Positions 39,305-49,942 of a stretch of DNA of 64,000 nucleotides are shown here, piece by piece; the stretch's first letter is position 1, and each line of letters starts with the position of its first letter. A program made the translations under genes and the position numbers. This stretch comes from Halopseudomonas aestusnigri. Its GTDB lineage: Bacteria > Pseudomonadota > Gammaproteobacteria > Pseudomonadales > Pseudomonadaceae. Below the pieces are notes generated by a model, which worked only from the letters and a program-made list of their open reading frames with translations, searched no databases and had not been told where the DNA came from. Location: the NCBI RefSeq assembly GCF_002197985.1, contig NZ_NBYK01000005.1, positions 72,091 to 136,090 of the forward strand. The letters are read 5' to 3'.

Positions 39305-39981
39305 GGCCGGCGGCGGCAGGAATCCATATAGCCCCGACTGAACAGATCGAAATAGTCATCGAGCTGGCGGGCGGCAACCTCCTCTGCGGCCAACGCCAGA
39401 CAGGCGGCAGCTACTTCGACGGTGCATAGATGATCGTCGCGGCTGGAACGACGCAGCCGGTAGCGCGACAGCCGCTCAGTGTGCAGACTCAGTATCGGCA
39501 GATCGGCCAGATAAGGGCTCTTGCGAAACATCTTGCGCGCCTGGGTCCAGGTCGCATCCAGAATGATCAGCAACGGGCGACGGCCAGGCTCAGGCTCAAT
39601 TGCGGCGCAGACCTGCTGGCCCGGCTGCGCATATTCGCCGGGGAACACCACATAGGGCTGATACTGCGGGTCGGCCAGCAAGGCCAGCAGCGCGGGATCA
39701 ACCTCGGTACGCGCCCATTCAAAGGCATGGGTGTCCGGCAGGCAGTCCGCAATCAGGCGGCCGGTGTTGGTCGGTTTGAGCGGCTCATAGGCATGCATGA
39801 TCAGACAGAAGCTGATGGCGCAATCCAGCTGCGGACGCTCGGCACAGATACAGGCCCAGCGCGCCAGCTGGCAGCCTGGGCAACGCTGCACCCGAGCCCC
39901 GCGGGCCTTGAATGGGCGAGTGGATCGCGCCACCGCCTCATCGCGCAGACGATTGACCGCATGGCCGGGCTTTTCCGACAT
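39298..39981 (-). CDS. DTW-domain tRNA-uridine aminocarboxypropyltransferase
   Basis: 227 residues. A four-Cys zinc knuckle RCPGCQLARWACIC (about 33-46) is followed by the DTW domain with the DxTW motif as LDATWTQARKM. TapT (YfiP) homologues add acp3 to U47 of tRNA using SAM; this protein fits that family and length. GAGGA lies 7 bases before the ATG at 39981, which is preferred over the ATG at 39987. Confidence 0.85.
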   Translation of the reverse strand: MSEKPGHAVNRLRDEAVARSTRPFKARGARVQRCPGCQLARWACICAERPQLDCAISFCLIMHAYEPLKPTNTGRLIADCLPDTHAFEWARTEVDPALLALLADPQYQPYVVFPGEYAQPGQQVCAAIEPEPGRRPLLIILDATWTQARKMFRKSPYLADLPILSLHTERLSRYRLRRSSRDDHLCTVEVAAACLALAAEEVAARQLDDYFDLFSRGYMDSCRRRPQ

Positions 39982-40151
39982 CCTCATTTCCTCAGGCTGG
40001 ACAGCTGCTGCATCACAATGCCAGCATTCTACCCGATTAGCTGCCGTCGAAGGACGCACATGCCGCGCGCTAACCGCTGCGAACCAGTTGCCGGGGTCGT
40101 GGTCTGAAAGGGAAGTCGCAGCACCAAGATGATCTGATCTGGAGAAATATA

Positions 40152-40550
40152 ATGCGCTGGTTACCCCTGCTTCTCGCCGCCAGCCTGGCGGCCCCCATTC
40201 AGGCAGCCTCCCTGCGTGATATTCGCCTGACGGAAACCCTGCAACAGGTTGCCGCCCAGAGCAGCGAAAACACCCCGCGAGAAATCAACAGCAACATCAC
40301 CGACTTGGGCTTCAGCGCTAAGGGCGATGAACTGATCAACCGTCTGGCGGTAGACCCGGAATACGCCCAGCGCATGCAGGAAGACCCGCTGCTTATCCGT
40401 AGCCAGCTGCAATCGAGCGTCTGCACAGACCTGCGTTTTCGCCGCCTGCTCGACATGGGCGCAACGCTGACCTACCACTTTGTACTCAAGGAGAGTGCAC
40501 AACCGGTGCTGACCCAGAGCTTTATTGCCGACCATTGCCAAACCCTGTGA
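40152..40550 (+). CDS. PA3611-like quorum-sensing-regulated virulence factor family protein
   Basis: 132 residues with a clear signal peptide (about 1-18, IQA|ASLRD), a small alpha/beta body and two cysteines (SVCTDLRF and ADHCQTL) likely to form a disulfide. From memory the best match is P. aeruginosa PA3611, which lies a few genes from recX-recA as here. The biochemical role is unknown. GGAGA precedes the ATG, and the LOG gene follows closely. Confidence 0.72.
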   Translation: MRWLPLLLAASLAAPIQAASLRDIRLTETLQQVAAQSSENTPREINSNITDLGFSAKGDELINRLAVDPEYAQRMQEDPLLIRSQLQSSVCTDLRFRRLLDMGATLTYHFVLKESAQPVLTQSFIADHCQTL

Positions 40551-40561
40551 GGCCCCGCCCG

Positions 40562-41647
40562 ATGCAAGACAACGACCCGGCGGACTATCTCAGCCGTCAC
40601 TGGCAAACCGGCAGCAGCGAGATACCGGCCAAGGTCGACGAACTCATTCAACTCTGCGCCGCCGAAAGCGAAAACGCACCGCTCTACCGGGACATGCTGC
40701 TTGACGTGATTCGCATGGCCCAGGCGGATCGCAACCGCTGGGACGCGAAGATCATGCTCCACACCATTCGCGAAATGGAGCAGGCCTTTTCGCGCATGGA
40801 AATCTTCAAGCGTCGCCGCAAGGTAACCGTTTTCGGCTCGGCGCGAACTCCGATTGATCATCCCCTGTATGCGCTTGCCAGAGCCATGGGCGAAGAGCTT
40901 GCCGCCAACGATTACATGGCCATCACCGGCGCCGGCGGCGGCATCATGACCGCCACCCACGAGGGCGCCGGCCTGGATCACAGCCTGGGCTTCAATATCA
41001 CCCTGCCCTTCGAGCAACGCTCCAATAACATAGTGCATGGCACCAGCCACGACCTGTCATTCGGGTTCTTTTTCCTGCGCAAGTTGTTCTTCGTCAAGGA
41101 AGCGGACGCCCTGATTCTCTGTCCCGGCGGATTCGGCACGCTGGATGAAGCGCTCGAGGTGCTGACGCTGGTGCAGACCGGCAAGAGCCCGATGGTGCCC
41201 ATCATCCTGCTGGACCAGCCGGACGGGCAGTACTGGCAGGCCTTTTTGCAGTTCGTTCGCAGCCAGCTGATCGACAATCACTACATCAAGCCTGACGACA
41301 TCAACCTGCTGACACCCTGTTCATCCCCCGCACAGGCAATGCAGGTGGTGCTCGACTTCTACAGCAACTATCACTCGTCTCGACGTGTTGACGACCAGTA
41401 CATGCTGCGCCTGAACCGACCACTGACCGCGCAGGCACTCGCCCAACTGGACGAGCGGTTCGGCCATATCTGCAAATCAGGCGGTTTTGTGCAGCAGGGT
41501 GTCTGCGATCAGGAGAGCGATGAGCCGGAGCTGGGCGAGCTTACCCGTCTGTGCTTTGACTTCAACGAACGAGACCAGGGTGGTCTGAGGACACTGATCG
41601 ACTTCGTCAATCAGCCTGAAAACTACCAAAGCCGCGGTACTGCATAA
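40562..41647 (+). CDS. LOG-family nucleotide 5'-monophosphate nucleosidase-like protein
   Basis: 361 residues. The Rossmann-like LOG core (about 85-265) has GSARTPIDHPLY, GAGGGIMTATHEGA and the signature PGGFGTLDE. LOG proteins release the base from (cytokinin) nucleoside monophosphates; the long N- and C-terminal extensions put this one in the large PpnN-like class. The last 41 bases overlap convergently with recX. Confidence 0.87.
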   Translation: MQDNDPADYLSRHWQTGSSEIPAKVDELIQLCAAESENAPLYRDMLLDVIRMAQADRNRWDAKIMLHTIREMEQAFSRMEIFKRRRKVTVFGSARTPIDHPLYALARAMGEELAANDYMAITGAGGGIMTATHEGAGLDHSLGFNITLPFEQRSNNIVHGTSHDLSFGFFFLRKLFFVKEADALILCPGGFGTLDEALEVLTLVQTGKSPMVPIILLDQPDGQYWQAFLQFVRSQLIDNHYIKPDDINLLTPCSSPAQAMQVVLDFYSNYHSSRRVDDQYMLRLNRPLTAQALAQLDERFGHICKSGGFVQQGVCDQESDEPELGELTRLCFDFNERDQGGLRTLIDFVNQPENYQSRGTA

Positions 41648-42050
41648 ACCGAAGCTGTTTGCTGCGCTCGGCCGGGTCTGACGCCCGGCCTTCCGGAAAG
41701 CGCTTGGCAAACACCCGCTGAGCCAGTGCCGTCCAGTCCTGATCGAACTCTGCAAGGGTCCGTTCAACCAGCGCCTCGGCCACACCGCGCTGGCGCAGCT
41801 CTTCTTTCAAGCGGGCAGGCCCGTAGCCGCGCTGGCTGCGAGCATACAGATAGGCTTCACAGAAACGCGCATCGCTGAGCAGGCCATCTTCGACCAGACG
41901 GTCCAGCTCAATCTCGGCCGCATCGGTTGCCGCACCTCGCTGGCGCAGCTTGCGCAACAACTCGCTGTAGCTGTGCTCACGCCGCGCCAGCAGGTCCATC
42001 GCGGAGCGACGGATCGCCGCCGGACTGTCCAGCGCGGTACGCGGGCGCAT
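41607..42050 (-). CDS. recX: RecA regulator RecX
   Basis: 147 residues in three helical triplets, with GLLSDARFCEAYLYARSQRGYGPARLKEELRQRG, the RecX signature, spread over about 58-92. It caps RecA filaments and inhibits strand exchange. ATG at 42050 is taken; the codon before is TTG. It follows recA by 12 bases and is probably SOS-induced by read-through. Confidence 0.93.
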   Translation of the reverse strand: MRPRTALDSPAAIRRSAMDLLARREHSYSELLRKLRQRGAATDAAEIELDRLVEDGLLSDARFCEAYLYARSQRGYGPARLKEELRQRGVAEALVERTLAEFDQDWTALAQRVFAKRFPEGRASDPAERSKQLRFMQYRGFGSFQAD

Positions 42051-42062
42051 CAAACCAGACTC

Positions 42063-43100
42063 TTAGCCTTCCAGCTCGGCATCGGCTTCAGCCTCCGCCT
42101 TGGCCTTGCCCGGCTTGGCCAGCAACTGGTCACGGATGGCCTTCTCGATTTCATCCGCGATCTGCTGGTTATCCTGCAGGAACTTGGCTGCATTGGCCTT
42201 GCCCTGACCGATCTTGTTGCCCTGATAGCTGTACCAGGCGCCTGACTTCTCAACCAGACCGATCTGCACGCCCAGATCGATGATCTCGGCGTTGTGGTAG
42301 ATGCCGGTACCGTACAGAATCTGGAATTCAGCCTGACGGAACGGCGGAGCCACCTTGTTTTTCACAACTTTGACGCGGGTCTCGCTGCCGACAACCTCGT
42401 CGCCTTCCTTGACCGCACCAGTACGGCGAATATCCAGACGCACAGAAGAGTAGAACTTGAGCGCGTTACCACCGGTGGTGGTTTCCGGGTTGCCGAACAT
42501 GACGCCAATCTTCATGCGGATCTGGTTGATGAAGATCACCAGGCAGTTGGCGTTCTTGATGTTACCGGTGATCTTGCGCAGCGCCTGGGACATCAGACGG
42601 GCCTGCACACCGACGTGGTGATCACCCATCTCGCCTTCAATTTCGGCCTTGGGCACCAGCGCTGCCACCGAGTCGACGATGATCACGTCAACCGCATTGG
42701 AACGCACCAGCATGTCGGTGATTTCCAGTGCCTGCTCACCGGTATCGGGCTGCGACACCAGCAGGTCATCCACGTTGACACCCAGCTTGCCGGCATACTC
42801 CGGGTCCAGCGCGTGCTCGGCATCAACGAAGGCACAGGTTGCCCCGTGCTTCTGCGCCTGGGCAATGACAGACAGGGTCAGCGTAGTTTTACCGGAGGAT
42901 TCCGGCCCGTAGATTTCAACAATACGGCCCTTGGGCAGGCCGCCGATACCGAGGGCGATATCCAGACCGAGCGAGCCGGTGGAGATGGCCGGAATGGCCT
43001 GGCGCTCGTGATCACCCATGCGCATTACCGCGCCCTTGCCAAACTGACGTTCAATCTGGCTCAAGGCAGCCGACAGCGCCTTCTTTTTGTTCTCGTCCAT
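42063..43100 (-). CDS. recA: Recombinase RecA
   Basis: 345 residues. Walker A GPESSGKT (65-72), Walker B VIIVDS (about 142-147), loop L1 [11 protein letters not shown] and L2 [18 protein letters not shown] are intact, with an acidic C-terminal tail. It performs homologous pairing and triggers LexA cleavage. A LexA box lies 53 bases upstream of the start. Confidence 0.99.
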   Translation of the reverse strand: MDENKKKALSAALSQIERQFGKGAVMRMGDHERQAIPAISTGSLGLDIALGIGGLPKGRIVEIYGPESSGKTTLTLSVIAQAQKHGATCAFVDAEHALDPEYAGKLGVNVDDLLVSQPDTGEQALEITDMLVRSNAVDVIIVDSVAALVPKAEIEGEMGDHHVGVQARLMSQALRKITGNIKNANCLVIFINQIRMKIGVMFGNPETTTGGNALKFYSSVRLDIRRTGAVKEGDEVVGSETRVKVVKNKVAPPFRQAEFQILYGTGIYHNAEIIDLGVQIGLVEKSGAWYSYQGNKIGQGKANAAKFLQDNQQIADEIEKAIRDQLLAKPGKAKAEAEADAELEG

Positions 43101-43152
43101 TTCGCATCCTCTTGGCTTGGGGTGGGCACCGCGGCGACCGACCGATCAACTA

Positions 43153-43168
43153 CTGTATATTTGGTCAG
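43153..43168 (-). promoter_or_regulatory. LexA (SOS) box of recA
   Basis: CTGTATATTTGGTCAG: the CTG-N10-CAG palindrome with the preferred TATAT after CTG. It is the only such box seen in front of a gene here. Confidence 0.9.
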
Positions 43169-43211
43169 TATTATTCCACAGAAAAAATGGCCCGCCTACC
43201 CCCGATTTCAC

Positions 43212-43733
43212 TCAGACTGACAACCGGTTCGCAGCCTGCTTGTGCGCCTCTTTGACCAGCCGTTCCAGAGCGTGCAGAACCGTCTGGGCACGCACCTCTC
43301 GGCGTCCGCCCTGGAAGCGCTTGCACTCGCTGACGACGCTGCCGTCGGCCAATGCCCAGCCAAACCAGACGGTCCCGACCGGCTTTTCTGCACTGCCGCC
43401 ATCAGGGCCGGCAATACCGCTGACCGCAACCGCCATCGCCGCCCCGGCAGCCTCCCTGGCCCCTGACGCCATCGCTCTGACCACCGGCTCGCTGACCGCG
43501 CCATGAGCCTCGATCACCTCTGCGTTCACCCCAAGCCAACGGCTTTTGCTGGCGTTGGCGTAGGTGACGAATCCGGTCTCGAACCAGCGCGAACTGCCAG
43601 CCACCCGGGTTATTGCCTCGGCAATCCCTCCACCGGTACAGGATTCAGCGGTGCTGACCTGCAGCCCCAGCTGCTCCAGCACTTTGCCAAGCCTCGCAGC
43701 AGCCGAGTCGATCAGCGGGTCATAATGCGACAT
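43212..43733 (-). CDS. pncC: Nicotinamide-nucleotide amidase (CinA C-terminal type)
   Basis: 173 residues. The active-site stretch AESCTGGGIAEAIT (catalytic Ser) and AVSGIAGPDGGSAEKPVGTVWFG are complete. It deamidates NMN in the pyridine-nucleotide salvage cycle. The free-standing C-terminal domain beside recA is usual in gammaproteobacteria. The 240 bases between it and mutS hold nothing recognisable. Confidence 0.94.
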   Translation of the reverse strand: MSHYDPLIDSAAARLGKVLEQLGLQVSTAESCTGGGIAEAITRVAGSSRWFETGFVTYANASKSRWLGVNAEVIEAHGAVSEPVVRAMASGAREAAGAAMAVAVSGIAGPDGGSAEKPVGTVWFGWALADGSVVSECKRFQGGRREVRAQTVLHALERLVKEAHKQAANRLSV

Positions 43734-43974
43734 GGTTCACTCCTGGACGAACGGATATCAGGCAACAGCATGCCAGTTGGCGCGCTGCCTGCGAATACCC
43801 TGCGACCACATTCAGCCGCCTCGGGTTCCTGCTGCCGGAGTCGCCGGCAGCACTGCAGCAGCCACCAGCGACGTGATACCCTTTGCGCCAACCTGAAACG
43901 GCGCTTCAGCCACCGCCTTCAGCGCATCCATCGCGCCCGGTGACACCGCCTTTGCCGCATATTTCGAGTCATTG

Positions 43975-46554
43975 ATGAAAAAGAGCAAAACCGAATCCTC
44001 CGCCCACACGCCGATGATGCAGCAGTATTTCAGCATCAAGCAGCAACACCCCGAGCAACTCCTGTTCTACCGCATGGGTGACTTTTACGAACTGTTCTAC
44101 GACGACGCGAAAAAAGCCGCCCGTCTGCTCGATATCACCCTCACCGCACGCGGCCAGTCCGGTGGTCAGCCGATTCCGATGGCCGGCATCCCGTTCCATG
44201 CCGCCGAGGGCTATCTGGCCAAGCTGGTCAAGCTGGGTGAGTCGGTCGTCATCTGTGAACAGGTCGGCGATCCGGCCACCAGCAAGGGCCCGGTCGAGCG
44301 CCAGGTTGCCCGCATCATTACCCCCGGCACGGTCAGTGATGAAGCACTGCTCGATGAGCGTCGCGACAACCTGCTGGCCGCGCTGGTGGGCGCCGAACGC
44401 GGCTTCGGTCTGGCCACGCTCGACATCAACAGTGGCCGCTTTGTGGTCATGGAATTGCGTGGCTGGGAAACCCTGCTCGGGGAGCTGGAGCGCCTGGCAC
44501 CGGCCGAGCTGTTGATTCCCGATGACTGGGAAAGCAACACGCCAATCGAGCGCCGCCGCGCCGTGCGTCGTCGCGCCCCCTGGGAGTTCGATCAGGACAG
44601 CGCCTTCAAGGCTCTTACCCAGCAATTCGGCACCAAGGATCTGGTCGGCTTCGACTGTCAGGACCTGACCCTCGGCCTCGGCGCTGCCGGTGCGCTGCTG
44701 AGCTACGCCAAGGAAACCCAGCGCACCGCCCTGCCGCACATCCGCAGCATCGCCCAGGAGCGCTTTGAAGACAGCGTGATCATCGACAGCGCCAGCCGCC
44801 GCAATCTGGAAATCGACCAGAATCTGTCCGGTGGCCGTGACAATACCCTGCTCGACGTGCTCGACCACACCGCCACCGCCATGGGCAGCCGCCTGATGGC
44901 GCGCTGGCTGAATCGTCCGCTGCGGGACCTCAAGGTCCTGAGTGCACGCCAGGACAGCATCAGCGCCCTGCTCGACCAGCAGTTCTACCTCGACCTGCAA
45001 CCACAGCTCAAGGGCATTGGTGACATCGAACGCATCCTCGCCCGGGTTGCCCTGCGCTCTGCACGGCCGCGCGATCTGGCACGCCTGCGCGACGCGCTGG
45101 CGGCCCTGCCCGCACTGCAGGATTGCATGCAGGCGCTGGAAATACCGCATCTGCGCAATCTGGCCGAGCATGTACGCACCTATCCGGAACTGGCCGAGCT
45201 GCTGGAACGCGCCGTGATCGACAACCCGCCCGCCGTGCTGCGTGATGGCGGCGTGATCAAGCCCGGTTTCGACGCCGAGCTGGATGAGCTGCAGAACATC
45301 AGCGAGAACGCCGGCCAGTACCTGATTGATCTGGAAACCCGCGAGCGCGAGCGTACCGGACTGAGCACCCTCAAGGTCGGCTACAACCGGGTACACGGCT
45401 ACTTTATCGAACTGTCGCGCAGCCAGGCCGATCAGGCGCCGGCAGATTACATTCGCCGCCAGACCCTGAAGGGCGCCGAACGCTTTATCACACCCGAACT
45501 GAAGGCCTTTGAAGATAAGGCGCTGTCGGCCCGCAGCCGCGCCCTGGCTCGCGAGAAGCAGCTGTACGACGAGCTGATCGACCGTCTCAACGAGGACCTT
45601 GCCGCACTGCAGACCACTGCCGCCAGCCTGGCCGAAATTGATGTGCTCTGCACCCTCGCCGAACGGGCCGGCAGTCTCGATTACAGTCGCCCGCGCTTTA
45701 TCGAGGGCAGCCAGTTGAAGATCAGTCAGGGCCGTCATCCGGTCGTCGAGCAGGTACTGGAAACGCCCTTCGTGGCCAACGATCTGGACCTGGACATCGA
45801 CACCCGCATGCTGGTGATTACCGGCCCGAACATGGGCGGTAAATCCACCTACATGCGCCAGACCGCGCTGATCGTGCTGCTGGCCCATATCGGCAGCTTT
45901 GTACCGGCGGCAGGCGTCGAGCTGTCCTGCGTCGACCGCATCTTCACCCGCATCGGTTCCAGTGACGATCTGGCCGGCGGCCGCTCAACCTTCATGGTCG
46001 AAATGAGCGAAACCGCCAACATCCTCAACAACGCCACCAGCGCCAGTCTGGTGCTGATGGACGAAGTCGGCCGGGGCACCAGCACCTTCGACGGCCTGTC
46101 ACTGGCCTGGTCTGCTGCCGAGTATCTGGCCAAGGTTCGCGCCTTCACCCTGTTTGCCACGCACTACTTCGAGCTGACCGGCATGGCCGACACCGACGAA
46201 GGCGTGGCCAACGTGCACCTGAACGCCACCGAACATAATGAACGCATCGTATTCTTGCATAACGTCCAGCCCGGCCCTGCCAGCCAGAGCTACGGCCTGC
46301 AAGTCGCCCAGCTTGCCGGTGTACCGCGTCCAGTCATTTTGCGCGCCCGCGAACACCTCGCCCAACTGGAGCAGCAGGGCCTGGAGCAGCACGGCAGCAA
46401 GCCCGCAGGCAAGACTGAGCAACCGTTCCAGACTGATCTGTTCGCCAGCGCACCTCACCCTCTGATCGAACAGATCCAGGCACTGAATCCGGACGATCTC
46501 AGCCCGCGCCAGGCGCTGGACCTGCTGTACAAGCTCAAACGCGAGTGGGCGTAA
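43975..46554 (+). CDS. mutS: DNA mismatch repair protein MutS
   Basis: 859 residues. The N-terminal mismatch-binding motif [11 protein letters not shown] (Phe-x-Glu), the connector and lever domains, the clamp, the C-terminal ATPase with Walker [10 protein letters not shown] (about 617-625) and [12 protein letters not shown], and a tetramer-forming tail are all present. It recognises mismatches and recruits MutL. ATG at 43975 is preferred over the TTG one codon earlier; the ribosome site is weak. Confidence 0.98.
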   Translation: MKKSKTESSAHTPMMQQYFSIKQQHPEQLLFYRMGDFYELFYDDAKKAARLLDITLTARGQSGGQPIPMAGIPFHAAEGYLAKLVKLGESVVICEQVGDPATSKGPVERQVARIITPGTVSDEALLDERRDNLLAALVGAERGFGLATLDINSGRFVVMELRGWETLLGELERLAPAELLIPDDWESNTPIERRRAVRRRAPWEFDQDSAFKALTQQFGTKDLVGFDCQDLTLGLGAAGALLSYAKETQRTALPHIRSIAQERFEDSVIIDSASRRNLEIDQNLSGGRDNTLLDVLDHTATAMGSRLMARWLNRPLRDLKVLSARQDSISALLDQQFYLDLQPQLKGIGDIERILARVALRSARPRDLARLRDALAALPALQDCMQALEIPHLRNLAEHVRTYPELAELLERAVIDNPPAVLRDGGVIKPGFDAELDELQNISENAGQYLIDLETRERERTGLSTLKVGYNRVHGYFIELSRSQADQAPADYIRRQTLKGAERFITPELKAFEDKALSARSRALAREKQLYDELIDRLNEDLAALQTTAASLAEIDVLCTLAERAGSLDYSRPRFIEGSQLKISQGRHPVVEQVLETPFVANDLDLDIDTRMLVITGPNMGGKSTYMRQTALIVLLAHIGSFVPAAGVELSCVDRIFTRIGSSDDLAGGRSTFMVEMSETANILNNATSASLVLMDEVGRGTSTFDGLSLAWSAAEYLAKVRAFTLFATHYFELTGMADTDEGVANVHLNATEHNERIVFLHNVQPGPASQSYGLQVAQLAGVPRPVILRAREHLAQLEQQGLEQHGSKPAGKTEQPFQTDLFASAPHPLIEQIQALNPDDLSPRQALDLLYKLKREWA

Positions 46555-46559
46555 ATTCA

Positions 46560-46578
46560 GCAAATGATATTCATTTGC
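46560..46578. promoter_or_regulatory. Fur-box-like palindrome upstream of fdxA
   Basis: GCAAATGATATTCATTTGC matches the 19-base Fur consensus GATAATGATAATCATTATC at about 14 positions and is palindromic apart from the centre. It lies just past the mutS stop, 122 bases ahead of fdxA. Confidence 0.5.
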
Positions 46579-46616
46579 ATCAAGCGTGTTGGAACTACGC
46601 TTTAATCTGCGCAAAA

Positions 46617-46641
46617 CCCGGCGGTGCTCTGTACCGCCGGG
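46617..46641 (-). terminator. Strong hairpin between mutS and fdxA with a T tract on the minus-strand side
   Basis: CCCGGCGGT-GCTCTGT-ACCGCCGGG is a perfect 9-bp stem. On the plus strand it is followed by A6 rather than T, so it is not a normal mutS terminator; read on the minus strand it is followed by TTTT. Confidence 0.45.
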
Positions 46642-46699
46642 AAAAAACTGCTAGACTACGCGCCAGATTTTGCCAGCCTGATTCAATGGAGACCTCACC

Positions 46700-47023
46700 A
46701 TGACCTTTGTTGTTACCGACAACTGCATCAAGTGCAAATACACCGATTGCGTTGAGGTCTGCCCGGTCGATTGCTTCTACGAAGGCCCGAACTTCCTGGT
46801 CATTCACCCGGACGAGTGCATCGACTGCGCCCTCTGCGAGCCCGAATGCCCGGCAAACGCCATCTTCTCCGAAGACGAAGTACCGGAGGATATGCAGGAG
46901 TTCACCGAACTGAACGCCGATCTGGCAGAAGTGTGGCCGAACATCACCGAGAAGAAAGACGCACTGCCCGACGCCGAAGAGTGGGATGGCGTACCGGACA
47001 AGCTGCAATATCTGGAGCGCTAA
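46700..47023 (+). CDS. fdxA: 7Fe ferredoxin FdxA
   Basis: 107 residues of the Azotobacter FdI type. Cys9, Cys17 and Cys50 are placed to bind a [3Fe-4S] cluster, and Cys21, Cys40, Cys43 and Cys46 a [4Fe-4S] cluster; extra Cys12 and Cys25 are present as in the family. An acidic C-terminal half completes it. It is a low-potential electron carrier. mutS-fdxA adjacency is typical of Pseudomonas. GGAG lies upstream of the ATG; a TAGACT -10-like element is at 46652. Confidence 0.97.
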   Translation: MTFVVTDNCIKCKYTDCVEVCPVDCFYEGPNFLVIHPDECIDCALCEPECPANAIFSEDEVPEDMQEFTELNADLAEVWPNITEKKDALPDAEEWDGVPDKLQYLER

Positions 47024-47040
47024 GCAGCAAGCTGCTACGC

Positions 47041-47069
47041 AAAAAAACCGGCCATGTGCCGGTTTTTTT
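47041..47069 (+). terminator. Terminator of fdxA
   Basis: A7 CCGGC-CATGT-GCCGG T7, 17 bases after the stop. The flanking A and T tracts allow use in both directions. Confidence 0.92.
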
Positions 47070-47072
47070 ATT

Positions 47073-47093
47073 GCTACAAGCTACAAGCTACAA
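47073..47093. repeat. Short tandem repeat, three copies of GCTACAA
   Basis: Three exact heptamers directly after the fdxA terminator, followed by a G/T-rich degenerate stretch (about 47128-47165). Heptad runs like this are common between genes in some pseudomonads; no function is evident. Confidence 0.7.
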
Positions 47094-47206
47094 GCGCACC
47101 AGTGTGGGCCTGTTCTTCCGGCTTAGGCTTAGGTTTTAGCTTGGGTTTTGGTTTGGCTTGAGGCTTGCGACTTATGAGGCCGAGAGTTTGGAGTCAAATT
47201 TCAGAC

Positions 47207-47335
47207 AAAAAAAGGGGCGGGATAGCCCGCCCACTCTTTATTCCATATGTGCTTTCCGTGTCCAGCCATCCTGGCTTCATCATCCTGAAAATCCCTGACT
47301 CAGCTCCCTGCCGAGTAGCGCCATCCTTTGCGCTT
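47207..47335 (-). ncRNA. rsmZ: RsmZ-like CsrA/RsmA-sequestering small RNA
   Basis: On the minus strand a predicted transcript of about 129 nt carries eight GGA triplets, at least four of them in the loops of short hairpins: AGCGC-AAAGGAT-GGCGCT, CTC-GGCAGGGAGCT-GAG, TCA-GGA-TGA and GCC-AGGAT-GGC. It ends in the GC-rich terminator GGGCGGG-CTAT-CCCGCCC followed by T7. This is the design of RsmY/RsmZ RNAs, which titrate RsmA/CsrA. Upstream are a sigma-70 promoter and a GacA box at the right distance. In P. aeruginosa rsmZ lies on the minus strand next to fdxA, exactly as here. It contains no credible protein gene. Confidence 0.9.
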
Positions 47336-47341
47336 GGGTGA

Positions 47342-47369
47342 ATTTTAACGAATGCGGCATCGCCCGCAA
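47342..47369 (-). promoter_or_regulatory. Sigma-70 promoter of rsmZ
   Basis: TTGCGG (47369-47364), 16-base spacer, TAAAAT (47347-47342); predicted start near A47335. Confidence 0.65.
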
Positions 47370-47495
47370 CCCCCCTCCAGCAAGCACAACAGGCATATCG
47401 CCAAAAATAAAATCCTTAAATTTCATATATTTACAATTTTCAGCACGAGTAAAAACTCGTTCCGCCCACACCCTGTAGCGGCGAAGTCTCACACG

Positions 47496-47519
47496 TCTTG
47501 TAGGAAATCTCTTACAAGA
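47496..47519 (-). promoter_or_regulatory. GacA box (upstream activating sequence) of rsmZ
   Basis: A 24-base near-perfect palindrome with core TGTAAG-N6-CCTACA, one base from the GacA consensus TGTAAG-N6-CTTACA. Its centre is about 172 bases upstream of the predicted rsmZ start, the distance known for GacA-controlled Rsm RNAs. It marks GacS/GacA control. Confidence 0.88.
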
Positions 47520-47568
47520 CAAACGCACCTGCCCAGCCGGGTAACGGAGTAACAGGTTGCTGCAACGC

Positions 47569-47680
47569 GGTGGAGTAAGCCTGCGGCGTCTCCACCCCAT
47601 CGGCGCCAGGCCCGGAGCAGGCGGCAGGCGAAGGCGCTCGTGAGCACAACGGCGGATACGCTGCGCCTGATCCGCCCTAC
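47569..47680. repeat. REP/BIME-like module, diverged copy
   Basis: GGTGGAG...CTCCACC (47569-47596) and GGCGGAT...ATCCGCC followed by CTAC (47651-47680) are the same two palindromes as at 15503-15725, here with a longer spacer. It lies at the point where Pseudomonas gene order breaks (rpoS side of rsmZ joined to groEL). Confidence 0.65.
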
Positions 47681-47702
47681 TCATGGCGCTGCGCTGAGAC
47701 AT

Positions 47703-47732
47703 AAAAAAACCCGGCTCTCTCGAGCCGGGTTT
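47703..47732 (-). terminator. Terminator of groESL
   Basis: Minus-strand AACCCGGCT-CGAGAG-AGCCGGGTT followed by T5, 21 bases after the groEL stop. Confidence 0.88.
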
Positions 47733-47752
47733 CGGATTAGCCGGGAGGCTGA

Positions 47753-49408
<1,656 letters not shown>

Positions 49409-49444
49409 TCAAATGAATTCGTTAAGGGGTGTGAGGGTGGCTGA

Positions 49445-49738
49445 TCAGCCTTCCAGTACACCGTAGATTTCGGATTCGCTCATGATCAGCAGATCTTCAC
49501 CATCGATCTTGATGGTGTTGTTGCCGGAGTAAGGACCGAAAACAACCTTGTCGCCTTCTTTGACGGCCAGCGGACGAACTTCGCCGTTGTCCTGCAGACG
49601 CCCGGTACCTACAGCAACGATAACCCCGGTATTCGGCTTCTCGGCAGCCGAGCCGGGCAGAACGATACCACCAGCGGTCTTGGTTTCTTCTTCGCTGCGA
49701 CGAACGACTACGCGATCGTGTAACGGACGAATTTTCAT
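49445..49738 (-). CDS. groES: Co-chaperonin GroES
   Basis: 97 residues with [14 protein letters not shown], the mobile loop [14 protein letters not shown] and the roof hairpin. It caps the GroEL ring. First gene of the groESL operon, with a leader of about 150 bases. Confidence 0.99.
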   Translation of the reverse strand: MKIRPLHDRVVVRRSEEETKTAGGIVLPGSAAEKPNTGVIVAVGTGRLQDNGEVRPLAVKEGDKVVFGPYSGNNTIKIDGEDLLIMSESEIYGVLEG

Positions 49739-49854
49739 CGTTGTGTGTCTCCCAATAATTGATCTTCAATGCCGGAAACCCGGCGCTTTCACGTTGTAAT
49801 CCGGACCCGCAATGCGAATCCGAAGGACGAGCCTCACGGCTCGTCGCTGTTCGA

Positions 49855-49876
49855 GGCTCCGCGCTTGCGCGGAGCC
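49855..49876 (-). other. Perfect palindrome in the groES leader
   Basis: GGCTCCGCGC/GCGCGGAGCC with no interruption, next to a second hairpin GACGAGCC/GGCTCGTC (49827-49844). Both lie in the predicted 5' untranslated leader of groESL. No U tract, so not a terminator. Confidence 0.6.
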
Positions 49877-49897
49877 TGCCAAACCGGTGTCACCTAG

Positions 49898-49923
49898 ATG
49901 GGGCTTGGTATTGCCATTTCAAG
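49898..49923 (-). promoter_or_regulatory. Sigma-32 (RpoH) heat-shock promoter of groESL
   Basis: CTTGAAA (from 49923), 14-base spacer from the hexamer, CCCCATCT (-10, 49903-49898 for CCCCAT): an exact match to the RpoH consensus. Lies just past the fxsA stop. Confidence 0.92.
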
Positions 49924-49942
49924 AGGCAAGTGCACAATTTTT

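Noticed and set aside
43969..45888. 639-codon open frame on the minus strand
   Set aside because: Exactly antisense to mutS; no recognisable domain.
47280..47702. Minus-strand open frame, including a 48-residue part beginning MKFKDFIFGD at 47426
   Set aside because: It lacks a ribosome site, its upstream half runs through the REP module and the GacA box, and its downstream half overlaps the rsmZ transcript. The RNA explains the sequence better.
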